Part shown: positions 26,858 to 37,973 of the stretch, one piece after another
How positions within the stretch are numbered: the first letter of the stretch is position 1
How the letters are laid out: each line of letters begins with the position of its first letter
Assembly (NCBI RefSeq): GCF_021432385.1
Contig: NZ_JAEACT010000002.1
Coordinates: 1-64,000, forward strand
Reading direction: 5' to 3'
Origin: Clostridium hydrogenum
Lineage (GTDB): Bacteria > Bacillota > Clostridia > Clostridiales > Clostridiaceae
DNA length: 64,000 nt
Program-made: the position numbers and the translations under genes
Notes under the pieces: generated by a model
The model's input: the letters and a program-made list of their open reading frames with translations, nothing else
Told to the model about the DNA's origin: nothing
Database searches by the model: none

Positions 26858-29800
26858 CTAGTGAATTCATATATTGTAAAAGTTCCTTTAATTTTTCAAG
26901 CAATTCTTCCCTCTTTATTGCACTTAAACTATATACTATAATCGGCTTTTCACCCATTTTAAAGGTAATTGTCCTATTATAATTGTTAAGCATTCCTTTT
27001 ATTAAACTTTCGTTAATTTTTTCATTACTTTCAAATTCAAGTTCTATACTAGTATTCTTATCTTTTACAGTAAGTATACCAAGTTTACTTGCTATACCTT
27101 TCAAATACGCTATCTGCATAAGATTATCAACCGACTTTGGTATATCAGAAAATCTGTCTTCAAGTTCTTCCTGAACATCCAATAACTCTTCATACGAATC
27201 TATTGATGCTATTTTTTTGTATATTGAAATTTTTTGCGTTTCATCTTGTATATAAGATGAAGGTATATAGGCGTCAACTTTAAGTTCAACTGTGGCTTCT
27301 ACTGGCTCTTTATCTATTTCTCCCTTTACTTGCTTAATAGTGTTTTCAAGCATTCTGCAATATAAATCATATCCAATAGATGCCATATGACCATGTTGCG
27401 CTGAACCCATTATGTTACCTGCTCCCCTTATTTCCAAGTCCTTCATTGCTATTTTAAAACCAGAGCCAAGTTCTGTAAATTCCTTTATAGCCTTTAACCT
27501 TTTTTCTGCAACCTCTGTAAGTATTTTATCCTTCCTGTATGTGAAATACGCATATGCCATCCTGTTTGTCCTACCGACTCTCCCTCTAAGCTGATAAAGC
27601 TGTGAAAGTCCCATTTTATCTGCATCATATATTATCATCGTATTTACATTGGGTATATCTATACCTGTTTCGATTATTGTAGTACATAGGAGAATATCAT
27701 ATTCATTATTCATGAATTCCAGCATAACCTTTTCTAATTCTCTTTCTGTCATTTGCCCATGAGCTATTGCTATTCTAGCTTCTGGTATTAATTTAGCTAT
27801 ATATGCACTCATTTCTCTTATAGACTCAACTCTGTTATAGACGAAAAATACTTGCCCTTTTCTATTAAATTCCCTCATTACAGCATCTCTTATAAGTTGA
27901 TCATTGTATTCAACTACATAAGTTTGAACAGGATATCTTTCTTCTGGAGGTGTTTCAATAACACTTATATCCCTAACACCAGTAAGTGACATATGAAGTG
28001 TTCTAGGAATAGGTGTTGCAGATAAAGTAATTACATCTATATTCTTTTTAAACTGTTTTAGCTTTTCCTTATGGTTAACACCAAATCTTTGCTCCTCATC
28101 AATTATTAAAAGCCCTAAATCTTTAAATTTTATTTCTTTGTTTAAAATTCTATGTGTACCTATAATTATATCTACATTACCTTCTTTAAGCTCTTTTAAT
28201 GTAACTCTTTGCTGAGCAGCTGTTCTAAATCTGCTAATCATATCAATTGTAACCGGAAAATCTGCAAATCTTTTCTTAAAATTATTATAATGCTGTTCTG
28301 CTAGAATAGTAGTTGGTACTAAAAACGCAACTTGTTTGCCATCCATAACTGCTTTAAATGCAGCTCTTATTGCAACTTCTGTTTTTCCATAACCAACATC
28401 TCCACATACAAGCCTATCCATAACTTTGCCTGTTTCCATATCCTTTTTAATTTCTTCTATGGCTAGATTTTGATCTGGAGTTTCATTGTAAGGGAATTCA
28501 TCCTCAAATTGCTTTTGCCAAACAGTATCCTTTGAAAATTTAAAACCAGATACAGTTGTTCTTACAGCATATAATTTTACAAGTTCATCTGCAATTTCAT
28601 TTATAGATTTCCTTACCTTATTCTTTGCCTTTATCCACTCGTTGCCACCAAGCTTACTTACTTTAGGAGCTTTTCCTTCGCTTCCAACATACTTTTGAAC
28701 TAAATCAAGCTGCTCAACTGGCACGTAAAGCTTATCATCTACTGCATAGGTCAACTCTAAGTAGTCCTTTTTATGTCCCTGAACATCAAGCTGTTTAATA
28801 CCTTTAAATACTCCTATACCATGGTTAACATGTACAACATAATCTCCGGGTTTTAATTCTGTGAAGCTTTTAATTTTGCTTGCACCTTTTTGATTTTTTC
28901 TTCTAACCTTTTTCTTTTTAGATTCTCCAAATACTTTTTTATCAGCTATTACACATAGTTTAAGTTCGGAATATTCAAACCCATTAAGTTGTGTTCCATA
29001 GGTAATTACAATTTCTCCTCTATTTATAACAGAAACATCATCTCTGTATATACTTTCTATCCCTCTATCTCTTAAAGTACCAACTAATCTTTCACCTTTA
29101 GCCTTTGTTCCACTTAATATTAAGATTCTATATTGATTTTCCTTTTTTTCTTTTATGTCAGCTATAAGCATATCAAATTGATCGTTATAACTTAGCATTG
29201 TAGATTCTTTAAAATAAAAAATTCTACTAGATGGAATTTTGGAAGATGATCTTTCAAGTGAAAATAATCTTACTACCTTATCTTCTTCAAGTACAGAAGT
29301 AATTTGTTCTTTTGGTATAATTAAATTACCTTGTCCCGGAAGTATATCTCCCCTTTGAAGAAAGCTATTATAATTTTCTTCAAATTCATAGTAGACACTT
29401 TTTATTTTTCCCTTACACCTTTCATAATCATCTACAAAAATAATAGCATCTTTCATATAATCGAAAAATGAAGACATACCATCATAGAAATATGGCAAAA
29501 AGCTGTCTATAGTCTCAAATCCAGCCTTTTCTTGAAGTAACTCAAGATTATATTCTATCAATTTATTAAGTTTATCTGCAGCTTCATTTTCATTATTGCT
29601 TTTAAATCTTTTTATAGAAAGTTCTAATTCACTTTTTATCTTTTCATAACCCTTTTCAATGTTTTCATTTGGCAATATTATTTCTTTTGCTGGAAATACT
29701 TCTATTTTGCTTACTTTTTCTATGCTCCTTTGTGATTCAACATTGAAACTTCTAATAGAATCAATTTCATCACCAAACATCTCTACTCTGTAGGCAACAT

Positions 29801-30365
29801 TTGATATAGGTGAATATATATCGAGAATTCCTCCCCTAAGAGAAAATTGTCCTTTTCCATCAACAACTTCTGCTCTTTCATATCCACTTTGAATTAATTT
29901 AATTATAAAATCATCAAGATTTAAATTATCTCCAGTTGATAATTTAAATGTATATTTTTTATATAATTCCACTGGTATGTATGTTGAAGCTAATGCCTCT
30001 ATAGAGGTTACCACAATCCTTTTACCTTTAGAAATCATTTGTCTTATAACTTTTAATCGTTCCCACCTTAAATCTCCGGATACGGCATATATGTTATAAA
30101 AAACAATTTCCTTTGTAGGAAAATAATACACATTTGACATATAAAAAGACAAATCTTCATATATCTTTTTTGCTTCAACATCGCTATCTGTAACCACTAA
30201 AAATGGACTATCTGTTTCTTCATACAATCCGCTAAGTAAATAGCTTTTGCCTGACTCCGAAATACCACATAGTTCTACAGGAAATATATTATTATTAATA
30301 TTATAAACAGCATCTTGAAATCTCTTATCATTTTTCAGAGGCTGCATAAGCCCATTAAGTCGCAT
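26844..30365 (-). CDS. mfd: Transcription-repair coupling factor
   Basis: ATP-driven translocase that removes RNA polymerase stalled at DNA lesions and recruits UvrA. About 1173 residues: UvrB-homology N-terminus (1-350), polymerase-interaction domain (FTELKPGDYVVHVNHGIGVF, near 490), helicase domain with Walker A CGDVGYGKTEVA and LLIIDEEQRFGV, GTHRILNKEI, translocation motifs in the second RecA lobe (LRGRVGRTNRMAYAY), and C-terminal TRCF domain. ATG 30365 has AAGAGGTG upstream; the ORF extends 8 codons further but overlaps pth. As in Bacillus, it follows pth. Confidence 0.97.
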   Translation of the reverse strand: MRLNGLMQPLKNDKRFQDAVYNINNNIFPVELCGISESGKSYLLSGLYEETDSPFLVVTDSDVEAKKIYEDLSFYMSNVYYFPTKEIVFYNIYAVSGDLRWERLKVIRQMISKGKRIVVTSIEALASTYIPVELYKKYTFKLSTGDNLNLDDFIIKLIQSGYERAEVVDGKGQFSLRGGILDIYSPISNVAYRVEMFGDEIDSIRSFNVESQRSIEKVSKIEVFPAKEIILPNENIEKGYEKIKSELELSIKRFKSNNENEAADKLNKLIEYNLELLQEKAGFETIDSFLPYFYDGMSSFFDYMKDAIIFVDDYERCKGKIKSVYYEFEENYNSFLQRGDILPGQGNLIIPKEQITSVLEEDKVVRLFSLERSSSKIPSSRIFYFKESTMLSYNDQFDMLIADIKEKKENQYRILILSGTKAKGERLVGTLRDRGIESIYRDDVSVINRGEIVITYGTQLNGFEYSELKLCVIADKKVFGESKKKKVRRKNQKGASKIKSFTELKPGDYVVHVNHGIGVFKGIKQLDVQGHKKDYLELTYAVDDKLYVPVEQLDLVQKYVGSEGKAPKVSKLGGNEWIKAKNKVRKSINEIADELVKLYAVRTTVSGFKFSKDTVWQKQFEDEFPYNETPDQNLAIEEIKKDMETGKVMDRLVCGDVGYGKTEVAIRAAFKAVMDGKQVAFLVPTTILAEQHYNNFKKRFADFPVTIDMISRFRTAAQQRVTLKELKEGNVDIIIGTHRILNKEIKFKDLGLLIIDEEQRFGVNHKEKLKQFKKNIDVITLSATPIPRTLHMSLTGVRDISVIETPPEERYPVQTYVVEYNDQLIRDAVMREFNRKGQVFFVYNRVESIREMSAYIAKLIPEARIAIAHGQMTERELEKVMLEFMNNEYDILLCTTIIETGIDIPNVNTMIIYDADKMGLSQLYQLRGRVGRTNRMAYAYFTYRKDKILTEVAEKRLKAIKEFTELGSGFKIAMKDLEIRGAGNIMGSAQHGHMASIGYDLYCRMLENTIKQVKGEIDKEPVEATVELKVDAYIPSSYIQDETQKISIYKKIASIDSYEELLDVQEELEDRFSDIPKSVDNLMQIAYLKGIASKLGILTVKDKNTSIELEFESNEKINESLIKGMLNNYNRTITFKMGEKPIIVYSLSAIKREELLEKLKELLQYMNSLVETT

Positions 30366-30381
30366 TTTAACACCTCTTAAA

Positions 30382-30948
30382 CTACTCAACTTTAAAGCAG
30401 TTAAATTTGTTCATTGCAGTTTCAACATCATTGTTCATAATACATTCAACTGCTTTAGGAACTACTTTAAATACTTCTTCTAATTTAGCTCTATCTTCAT
30501 TTGCAAAACGTCCTAATACATGTTTAACAAGATCACCTTGTGGTTCACCAACTCCAATTTTTATTCTTATAAATTCATCTGAAGACAAGTTTTGTATGAT
30601 ACTTTTTATTCCATTATGCCCTCCAGCACTTCCTTTTCTTCTTATCCTCATTCTTCCAACCTCAAAGCTAATATCATCATAAATAACTATAATATTTTCA
30701 TTTGGGATTTTATAAAACTGGCATACTTCTATGACACTTTCTCCACTTAAATTCATATACGTAGCTGGCTTTAAAAGTATAACTTTCTCATTACCTATTT
30801 TCCCATCTCCATATACACCTTTAAATTTTATCCTATTTATATCAATATTATACTCTTTTGCAATTACCTCTAAAGCATCAAAGCCAACATTATGCCTTGT
30901 TTTTTCATATTCTTTTCCCGGATTTCCGAGACCAATTATTAAAAACAC
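30382..30948 (-). CDS. pth: Peptidyl-tRNA hydrolase
   Basis: Releases tRNA from prematurely dropped peptidyl-tRNA. 188 residues with all family motifs: [20 protein letters not shown] (about 6-25, catalytic His 20), [13 protein letters not shown] (about 60-72), [20 protein letters not shown] (about 89-108, catalytic Asp) and [10 protein letters not shown] (about 110-119). It sits between the HtrA-like gene and mfd; the same prs...pth-mfd order holds in Bacillus. Confidence 0.97.
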   Translation of the reverse strand: MFLIIGLGNPGKEYEKTRHNVGFDALEVIAKEYNIDINRIKFKGVYGDGKIGNEKVILLKPATYMNLSGESVIEVCQFYKIPNENIIVIYDDISFEVGRMRIRRKGSAGGHNGIKSIIQNLSSDEFIRIKIGVGEPQGDLVKHVLGRFANEDRAKLEEVFKVVPKAVECIMNNDVETAMNKFNCFKVE

Positions 30949-30965
30949 TTTATCACTACTCTCTG

Positions 30966-32186
30966 TTATTCATTATTTTGAGATAATACGATTTGCAATT
31001 TTTTATATTTTCCTTCTCTATATACCTTGCAAGGAATTTTATCTCCAATTTTTTTACTATAAAGTATATCACGTATATCATCACTATTTACAACTTTTAT
31101 TCCATCTAATTCTACTATTATATCCGTTGGCTTTATCCCTGCTTTTTCAGCTCCGCCATTTGGTAAAACTTCTTTTATATATGCACCACTAATTCCATTG
31201 TTTTTATCTGGAATCGATGTTCCTACAACTACTCCGAGAAACGGTCTAATTACTTTTCCATTCTTAATAAGCTGGTCTATTATTTGTTTAACCTCATTTA
31301 TTGATATAGCAAATCCTATGCCATCACTGCTGTGTTCAGGAGATATTTTAAGACTATTTATTCCAATGACTTCTCCCTTTTCATTACAAAGTGCCCCACC
31401 ACTATTACCAAAATTTATAGTTGCATCCGTTTGAATAATGTTATACTTAACCGGTTCTCCCGTATCATTATCAGGGACACTTACACTCATATTAGTTGCA
31501 CTTACAATACCAGCAGTAACTGTTTCTTTAAATTCATCACCTAAAGTATTGCCTATTGCTATTGCTACATCACCAGTTCTAAGCTTTGAAGAATCTCCAA
31601 ATGTTACTGTAGGTAAATTCTTAGCATCTATTTTTATTATGGCCAAATCCGTAGGCACATCATAGCCAATAAGTTTTGCATTAAACACCTTTCCATTCTT
31701 ACCATTAGACAGCTTTACGGTTATTTTCTTTGCACCTTCTATAACATGATAATTAGTTATTATAGATCCATCAGATTTAAAAATTATGCCTGATGCTATA
31801 TTCTGTTTTTCATCCTTTCCACTAGAATCATCTGCACTATTTGTTATACATACTATAGCTGGACCAACATCCTCTGCTACTTTATTAATAGAATTAGCGG
31901 GAATCTCATAATTTGTATTATCGCTCACCACTTTTTTCTTTTGAAATATAGGAGTGTTATTTTTGGCTGCTAATTCAGAACTTTTTGTATTCACAATATA
32001 AGTAGCTGTAACAGCACCAGAAGCAGAAGCAACAACAAGCATTAAAAGAAACTTCAAAGCTCCAGCCATTCTAGCTTTATTTTTGTTTCTCCTAAAATTG
32101 ATTTTACCTATATTATTATCATCCTTCTCGTTTATATCTACTTCCTTCCAAGCAACATCCTTTATTTCATTATCATCCTTTAACAA
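30966..32186 (-). CDS. HtrA/DegP-type membrane-anchored serine protease
   Basis: Envelope quality-control protease of 406 residues. A basic cytoplasmic tail of about 40 residues leads to one transmembrane helix (about 43-62), then a trypsin-like domain with the triad His in [12 protein letters not shown], Asp in [10 protein letters not shown] and Ser in [13 protein letters not shown] (about 260), and one PDZ domain (about 310-400, with [20 protein letters not shown]). In Bacillus HtrA-type proteases answer secretion stress; here the adjacent two-component pair transcribed towards it makes similar control plausible. It is followed by pth. Confidence 0.93.
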   Translation of the reverse strand: MLKDDNEIKDVAWKEVDINEKDDNNIGKINFRRNKNKARMAGALKFLLMLVVASASGAVTATYIVNTKSSELAAKNNTPIFQKKKVVSDNTNYEIPANSINKVAEDVGPAIVCITNSADDSSGKDEKQNIASGIIFKSDGSIITNYHVIEGAKKITVKLSNGKNGKVFNAKLIGYDVPTDLAIIKIDAKNLPTVTFGDSSKLRTGDVAIAIGNTLGDEFKETVTAGIVSATNMSVSVPDNDTGEPVKYNIIQTDATINFGNSGGALCNEKGEVIGINSLKISPEHSSDGIGFAISINEVKQIIDQLIKNGKVIRPFLGVVVGTSIPDKNNGISGAYIKEVLPNGGAEKAGIKPTDIIVELDGIKVVNSDDIRDILYSKKIGDKIPCKVYREGKYKKLQIVLSQNNE

Positions 32187-32309
32187 TCAGTGCACCTCCA
32201 CATAGGATTATTTATTATAGGTTAAACTCAGTTCAAGTATAGATTTCATTATATTATACACTTACTAATTTACAGAATTATGAATAAACTATGATAATTC
32301 AATAAATTG

Positions 32310-33740
32310 TCATTTCACAACTTTAAGAGAAAAGGTAAATTCAACTCCACCTTCTTTTTTATTTTCAACAAATATATCTTCTCCATGTTGAGTAAGTATG
32401 CTCCTTACAATTGGAAGCCCGAGCCCTGTACTCATTTTCTTTGTACGTGACTTATCAGATTTATAAAATCTATCCCATATATGTTTAAAATCTTCACCAT
32501 TTATTTGAGGTCCATTATTATATATAGATATATATACCTTATTGAATTTTACCTTTGTGGTTATTCTTATTGTTCCTTCTTCATTTACATATTTTACTGC
32601 ATTATCAATAAGATTAGTTAGAACTTGATTTATCCTATCCTCATCACCTAATACATATAATTCATCATAGTCAAAGCATACATCTACACTTAGCTTTTTC
32701 TCATTGATTTTAGTTTCAAATTTAATCACTGTATTTTTTATCATCTCAATAATATTTAGCTTTACAACATTCAACTTTAAGTGACCAGCCTCTATTGCCG
32801 ATAAATCCAACAAATCATTTACAAGCCTCGTAAGCCTATTAATTTCATCGTATGTAAGCGATAAATAATATCTTTCTCTGTCCCTTGGTATTATTCCATC
32901 GAGTATTCCTCCAATAAAGCCCTTTATAGATGTTATTGGAGATCTTATTTCATGTGAAACATTTGATATAAACTCTCTTCTGTTTTTTTCTACCTTTTCA
33001 ACGGAATCAGCCATGAAATTAAATGACTCAACAAGTTCACCTATTTCATCATCAGATTTAATATTTACCCTTTTTTCCACTTCTCCCTTTGCTATTTTTC
33101 TAGCAACACTGTTTATTTCCTCTAGTGGTTTAATTATGATTTTTTGAGAAAAATAGTATAAAACAAAGCATGCTGTAATTATAGCAAATATGGCAGATAT
33201 CCATATTATTATGTATACCCTTTTTAATGGATGCTTTATATCTGTAACGGAAGTATTAATCATTATTGCTCCACTAAAATCACCATTAAAAAATATAGGT
33301 ATTTCATATGTATCAACCGCTTTACCAAAAACTTTGTTATATGCATTTACTCTTTCTATGAGCTTATTGTCACTTTTCCTAAGCTCATTTAAATCAGAAT
33401 TTGGAATTTGTTTTCCAATTAGATTGTTATATTTAGTATCAGAAACAGCATATATATAACCATACATATCCATTATAAACATATCTGCTTTTATGTCACT
33501 GCTCAAATATTCTGCTACATTTTCCAATGTAGCATTTGCTCTCTGCTGTGATGCACTTCCATCAAGATAAGCTAAGGCTACCCCTTTAACAATTTCAGCT
33601 TCTGTGCTAATTTGACTTCTTCTTTGATCCATATAGTAATTTTGAAACCACAAGGATAATATAGCTGAGGTAATAACAAAACTGAGTGAAATGATAATAG
33701 TGTATGCTGCTATCATTTTAGAAAATAATCCATTCTTCAT
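32310..33740 (-). CDS. Sensor histidine kinase (HAMP, HisKA, HATPase)
   Basis: 476-residue membrane kinase. Two transmembrane helices (about 10-30 and 170-190) bracket an extracytoplasmic sensor domain, then HAMP (about 192-245), the H box FISNVSHEIRSPITSIKGF (about 255-273, phosphorylated His 260), N box QVLTNLIDNAVKYV, and G boxes STGLGLPIVRSIL. It starts 3 bases after the response regulator stop codon, with GAGGTGAAAT as binding site. The signal is unknown; layout is of the PhoR/ResE kind. Confidence 0.94.
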   Translation of the reverse strand: MKNGLFSKMIAAYTIIISLSFVITSAILSLWFQNYYMDQRRSQISTEAEIVKGVALAYLDGSASQQRANATLENVAEYLSSDIKADMFIMDMYGYIYAVSDTKYNNLIGKQIPNSDLNELRKSDNKLIERVNAYNKVFGKAVDTYEIPIFFNGDFSGAIMINTSVTDIKHPLKRVYIIIWISAIFAIITACFVLYYFSQKIIIKPLEEINSVARKIAKGEVEKRVNIKSDDEIGELVESFNFMADSVEKVEKNRREFISNVSHEIRSPITSIKGFIGGILDGIIPRDRERYYLSLTYDEINRLTRLVNDLLDLSAIEAGHLKLNVVKLNIIEMIKNTVIKFETKINEKKLSVDVCFDYDELYVLGDEDRINQVLTNLIDNAVKYVNEEGTIRITTKVKFNKVYISIYNNGPQINGEDFKHIWDRFYKSDKSRTKKMSTGLGLPIVRSILTQHGEDIFVENKKEGGVEFTFSLKVVK

Positions 33741-33742
33741 AA

Positions 33743-34429
33743 TTATTTCACCTCAAATTTATATCCAACACCCCACACTGTTTCTATCTGCCAATTTCTG
33801 CCGCCTTTTAGCTTTTCTCTAAGTCTTTTTACATGAACATCAACTGTTCTTGAATCACCTGGGTAATCATATCCCCATACCTCGCAAAGTAATTGTTCTC
33901 TTGTAAAAACTTTATTTTTATTATTTGCAAGATAATACAAAAGCTCAAATTCCTTTGGAGGCATTTTTATTTCTTCGTCTTTGTATATAACAGTATAAGA
34001 ACTTATATCTATTTTTAATTCTTCGAAAGTTAATTCTTGTTTTGAAACTACATCCATACTTGTTCTTCTAAGTACTGCTTTAACTCTAGCTATTAATTCC
34101 TTGGGTTCAAAAGGTTTGACTATGTAATCATCAGCACCAAGTTCTAAAGCTAAGACTTTATCAAAAGTTTCACCCTTTGCTGTAAGCATTATAACTGGAG
34201 TATTAGAATCTTTTCTTATCCATTTAAGTACATCAACCCCATCTATTTTGGGAAGCATTATATCTAAAAGAACTATATCTGGTTTGTATTCATAAAATTT
34301 TTCCTCTGCTTCTTTTCCATCACTACATACTTTAGTTGAGTATCCACTACTTTCAAGATACAATTTCATAACTTCACTTATATTTTCGTCATCATCAACT
34401 ATTAATACTTTACCGAGTGAATTATCCAT
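33743..34429 (-). CDS. OmpR/PhoB-family response regulator
   Basis: About 228 residues from ATG 34429. Receiver domain with acidic pocket VDDDEN (about 11-16), phosphorylation site LLDIMLPKIDG (Asp near 55) and KPFEP switch lysine; C-terminal winged helix with VFTREQLLCEVWGYDYPGDS and VDVHVKRLREKL. I prefer the internal ATG because AGGAGGGTGA is positioned for it; the longer reading frame has no such signal. It forms a two-gene unit with the kinase. Targets cannot be read from the sequence. Confidence 0.95.
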   Translation of the reverse strand: MDNSLGKVLIVDDDENISEVMKLYLESSGYSTKVCSDGKEAEEKFYEYKPDIVLLDIMLPKIDGVDVLKWIRKDSNTPVIMLTAKGETFDKVLALELGADDYIVKPFEPKELIARVKAVLRRTSMDVVSKQELTFEELKIDISSYTVIYKDEEIKMPPKEFELLYYLANNKNKVFTREQLLCEVWGYDYPGDSRTVDVHVKRLREKLKGGRNWQIETVWGVGYKFEVK

Positions 34430-34515
34430 TTTAGTCACCCTCCTAACAAATATATAATTATAATTTATCACACTTTTTTAATTTAATCATCAATGTTACA
34501 AATTGTTCATTAAAA

Positions 34516-34734
34516 ACAGAGTACAGAGTACAGATGACAGAGTACAGTGAAGGATGATTTACCTTTCCTTGCGTCAGGTAAATCTTTAACTTAACTGTTG
34601 TCAGCTTCCCTGAACAACATTGATAATATAGCGATTGCGTAAGCAATCAAAAAATAAGTTGTAAGATTTTCTGTAGCAAGGCGGAAGAAAATCATCCTTC
34701 ACTGTACTCTGTACTCTGTCAGTTGTACTCTGAA
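34516..34734. repeat. Family 1 heptad-bounded element, copy d
   Basis: Orientation B. Heptads AGAGTAC, AGAGTAC then CAGATGACAGAGTACAGTG; right end ACTGTACTCTGTACTCTG. Internal hairpins: GATTTACC...GGTAAATC, GTTGTCAGCTTCCCTGAACAAC, GATTGCGTAAGCAATC, GATTTTCTGTAGC...GAAGAAAATC. The following sequence (GGTTCGCAATGTTTAAG, then AAAATAATTTC) is family 6-like. Confidence 0.88.
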
Positions 34735-34821
34735 TAATGGTTCGCAATGTTTAAGCTTTGTGTGTAAAATAATTTCGTGCAACAGCCCCAACCTTTAACG
34801 TAAATAAGTACTCTGCCTTAG

Positions 34822-35781
34822 CTATTCTTCATGAAAAATTTTACTTACCGAAATGTCTTCGTAAATCCTTCTTATAGCCTCTGCAAATATTGGTGCTACT
34901 GATAATACTTTTATTTTATCTATAAGTTTATCCTCTGAAACTGGTATAGTGTTCAAAGTAACTACTTCTTTTATAGGCGATTTTTCAAGCCTTTCAATTG
35001 CTGGTCCTGAAAGAACTCCATGTGTGCAGCAAGCGTAAACTTCTTTTGAGCCCATTTTTATGAGTGCTTCAGCTGCATTTACAATTGAACCTGCTGTATC
35101 AATCATGTCATCAACTAATATAGCCCTTTTTCCATTTACGTCTCCAATTAAGCTCATAACTTCTGAAACATTTGGTTTAGGTCTTCTTTTATCTATTATT
35201 GCAATTGGTGCATGAAGTTTTTCAGCAAACTTTCTAGCTCTCTTTACACCACCTATATCTGGTGAAACTACAACAATTTCATCTTCTGGTATGCTTAAAC
35301 CTTTAAAATATTTTGCAATTATTGGAACACCTTCTAAATGATCCACCGGTATATCAAAGAAGCCTTGTATTTGTGGTGCATGAAGATCCATAGTAAGAAC
35401 TCTATCAGCACCTGCTGCATGAATAAGATCTGCCATTAATTTTGCTGTAATTGGCTGTCTAGCTTTTGCTTTCCTATCTTGTCTTGCATATGCATAATGT
35501 GGAATAACTGCTGTTACCCTTCCTGCCGAAGCTCTTTTAAAAGCATCAAGCATAATTAAAAGTTCCATGATACTATCATTTACTGGCTCACACAAGGTTT
35601 GAACCAAAAACAAATCTGTACCTCTTACCGTTTCATTGATATCAACTGAAATTTCTCCGTTGCTAAATTTACTTACTTTTGACTCTCCAACAGTAACTCC
35701 TATTATATCTGCAATATCATTTGCTAGTTTAGGATAAGAATTTCCAGTAAAAATTTTAATATTTTTTCCATGGTTTATCAT
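34822..35781 (-). CDS. prs: Ribose-phosphate pyrophosphokinase
   Basis: Makes PRPP from ribose 5-phosphate and ATP, feeding purine, pyrimidine, NAD and histidine synthesis. 319 residues: ATP-binding FKRASAGRVTAVIPHYAYAR (about 92-111), RQDRKAKARQPITAK flexible loop, VVSPDIGGVKRAR (about 168-180) and the PRPP-binding loop ILVDDMIDTAGSI (about 217-229). It follows glmU by 21 bases, in the conserved purR-spoVG-glmU-prs order. Confidence 0.97.
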   Translation of the reverse strand: MINHGKNIKIFTGNSYPKLANDIADIIGVTVGESKVSKFSNGEISVDINETVRGTDLFLVQTLCEPVNDSIMELLIMLDAFKRASAGRVTAVIPHYAYARQDRKAKARQPITAKLMADLIHAAGADRVLTMDLHAPQIQGFFDIPVDHLEGVPIIAKYFKGLSIPEDEIVVVSPDIGGVKRARKFAEKLHAPIAIIDKRRPKPNVSEVMSLIGDVNGKRAILVDDMIDTAGSIVNAAEALIKMGSKEVYACCTHGVLSGPAIERLEKSPIKEVVTLNTIPVSEDKLIDKIKVLSVAPIFAEAIRRIYEDISVSKIFHEE

Positions 35782-35802
35782 ATATATAAAACCCTCCTAA
35801 AA

Positions 35803-37173
35803 TTATTTACTCAATCCTTTTTTCTTATTCCATCCCTCTTTTACCACCTGTCTTGCTCTAGCAATTGCAAGTGAACCTTCTGGAACTTTATCTGTTATAG
35901 TTGATCCTGCAGCAATATACGTATTATCTTCTACTGTAACTGGTGATACTAAATTTGTATTACAACCAATGAATGAATTATTACCTATAATTGTTTTATG
36001 TTTTACTTTTCCATCATAATTTACTACTACAGTACCGCATCCAAAATTACATCCACTTCCAACTTCTGCATCACCTATATATGTCAAATGAGATACTTTA
36101 GTATTATCTCCAATAGTTGATTTTTTAATTTCAACAAAATCTCCAATTCTAGCATTACTTCCAATTTTACTTTCTGGCCTAATGTACGCATATGGTCCAA
36201 CCGTAGTATTCTCACCAACGTGACTATCAAGTATAACTGAGCTTTGAATTACAACACCTTTTTCTACAGTGCTATTATCTATTCTTGAATTAGGATATAA
36301 TGTACAATTTTCTTTAATAACTGTATTTCCTTCAAGAACGTTACCTGGATATATTATAGTATCCGAACCAATTTGAACATCTAATCCTATGTATGTATTA
36401 TTTGGATCTATAATTGTAACTCCATTTTCCATGTGAAATTCATTTATTCTTTTTTTCATTATTTGACCAACTTCTGAAAGCTGTACTCTTGAATTTACAC
36501 CTAAAGTTTGCTCAAACGGAACACATATAGCTCCAACTTTCTTTCCTTCACTCTCTAAAATTTCAACAACATCAGTTAAGTAGTACTCACCTTGAGCATT
36601 ATCATTTTTCAATTTTTCCAAAGTTTCCATAAGACTTTCTATATTAAAGCAATACATTCCTGCATTTATTTCTTTAACCTTAAGCTCATCTTCACTGCAA
36701 TCTTTATGCTCAACTATTTTCTTTACAGAATTATCTGAATTTCTAATTATTCTACCATATCCTGTAGGGTCATCAATAATTGATGTTGTAATGGTAGCCT
36801 CATATGCACCATTTTCATGGAATTCAAGTATACTTTTTACTGAAGCTTCTGTTATTAAAGGAGCATCACCTGTAAATACTGCAACTGTACCTTTTTTTCC
36901 CTTCAAAAATTCCTTGGCACTTTTTACAGCATCACCTGTTCCTAATTGCTCTTCTTGAAAAGAATAAGATACTTCCATGTTAGCTGTTGCATCTTTAACT
37001 AGTTCTGCTCCTTTTCCTATTATTACATTCACATCATTTATTGCAGATTTTTTCATAGTATCTATTACTATGTTTACCATTTCCTTACCACATACTTTAT
37101 GAAGAACCTTAGGCAAGTCCGATTTCATCCTTTTACCTTTACCTGCGGCTAATATTAACGCACACTTATACAT
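35803..37173 (-). CDS. glmU: Bifunctional UDP-GlcNAc pyrophosphorylase/GlcN-1-P acetyltransferase
   Basis: Last two steps of UDP-GlcNAc synthesis for peptidoglycan. 456 residues: N-terminal uridylyltransferase with [18 protein letters not shown] (8-25) and GTGDAV (about 77), then a left-handed beta-helix (about 250-435) with hexapeptide repeats and the acetyltransferase residues in [20 protein letters not shown]. The C-terminal WNKKKG matches the usual end. It is cotranscribed with prs. Confidence 0.97.
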   Translation of the reverse strand: MYKCALILAAGKGKRMKSDLPKVLHKVCGKEMVNIVIDTMKKSAINDVNVIIGKGAELVKDATANMEVSYSFQEEQLGTGDAVKSAKEFLKGKKGTVAVFTGDAPLITEASVKSILEFHENGAYEATITTSIIDDPTGYGRIIRNSDNSVKKIVEHKDCSEDELKVKEINAGMYCFNIESLMETLEKLKNDNAQGEYYLTDVVEILESEGKKVGAICVPFEQTLGVNSRVQLSEVGQIMKKRINEFHMENGVTIIDPNNTYIGLDVQIGSDTIIYPGNVLEGNTVIKENCTLYPNSRIDNSTVEKGVVIQSSVILDSHVGENTTVGPYAYIRPESKIGSNARIGDFVEIKKSTIGDNTKVSHLTYIGDAEVGSGCNFGCGTVVVNYDGKVKHKTIIGNNSFIGCNTNLVSPVTVEDNTYIAAGSTITDKVPEGSLAIARARQVVKEGWNKKKGLSK

Positions 37174-37373
37174 ATTGACATCGCCAAGCTTAATTTCAGC
37201 TTAACGATTTTCAACTCCTCTCGTTATTTAATTTAGAGTATAGATTATTTTAACTTTAATATTTAGCTATAATTTGTATACATATAGCCCATATTTTATT
37301 ATATTTTATTGAGAATATAATTTCAATAGTGGGAGTACTTAATATATAGTCTAAAATTATTGCGAATCTTTAT

Positions 37374-37580
37374 TCAAAGTACAGAGTACAGAGTACAAAG
37401 TACAGTGAAGGATGATTTTCTTCCGCTTTGCTACAGAAAATCTTATAACTTATTTTTTAATTGCTTACGCAATCGCGGCATTACTGCTGTCAGTGAAGCT
37501 GACAACAGTTAAGTTTAAGATTTACCTGACACAAGGAAAGGTAAATCATCCTTCTTTGTACTCTGTACTTTGTACTTTGG
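37374..37580. repeat. Family 1 heptad-bounded element, copy e
   Basis: Orientation A. Left heptads AAAGTAC, AGAGTAC, AGAGTAC, AAAGTAC; right end CTTTGTACTCTGTACTTTGT. Four hairpins: GATTTTCTTCCGC...GAAAATC, GATTGCTTACGCAATC, GCTGTCAGTGAAGCTGACAAC, GATTTACCTGACAC...GGTAAATC. TTGCGAA and TTCGCAA lie just outside and extend the base stem. It occupies the gap between spoVG and glmU. Confidence 0.9.
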
Positions 37581-37605
37581 TTCAGTTGCTTCGCAAATTT
37601 TTTTC

Positions 37606-37639
37606 CAAAATAAAAAGGAGTTTTAAAAACTCCCTTTTA
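37606..37639 (-). terminator. Terminator of spoVG
   Basis: AAAAGGAGTTTT (37613-37624) pairs with AAAACTCCCTTTT with one bulge, followed by Ts on the minus strand, immediately after the spoVG stop codon. Confidence 0.75.
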
Positions 37640-37927
37640 TTATTCTTCAGTTTCAGGTTTTGTTTCTTCTTCATTTTTTACTTTTTCATACTCGCCTAAT
37701 ATAGCAGTCTGAATTTTTTCCCTAGTTGAAGTGTTTATTGGATGTGCTATATCCTTAAACTCTCCATCAGGTGTCTTTCTACTAGGCATAGCTATGAAAA
37801 GTCCATTTTGGCCCTCAATAACTTTTATATCATGAACAACAAATTCATTATCAAAAGTCACTGAAACAATAGCTTTCATTTTTCCTTCTGTGGTAATTTT
37901 TCTTATTCTTACATCAGTAATTTGCAT
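37640..37927 (-). CDS. spoVG: Septation/regulatory protein SpoVG
   Basis: About 95-residue RNA- and DNA-binding regulator. It begins [20 protein letters not shown] and contains [20 protein letters not shown] and the [15 protein letters not shown] signature (about 60-75). I use ATG 37927, preceded by GGAGGTG, rather than the in-frame TTG upstream. It is between purR and glmU, as in Bacillus, and has an excellent sigma-H promoter. Confidence 0.97.
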   Translation of the reverse strand: MQITDVRIRKITTEGKMKAIVSVTFDNEFVVHDIKVIEGQNGLFIAMPSRKTPDGEFKDIAHPINTSTREKIQTAILGEYEKVKNEEETKPETEE

Positions 37928-37973
37928 ACAATACACCTCCAAAGATGCTTTACCTTATGATTTTATTATAAAT

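Noticed and set aside
30731-31192. 153-codon plus-strand ORF opposite pth and the htrA end
   Set aside because: It is the shadow of two well-supported genes and has no binding site.
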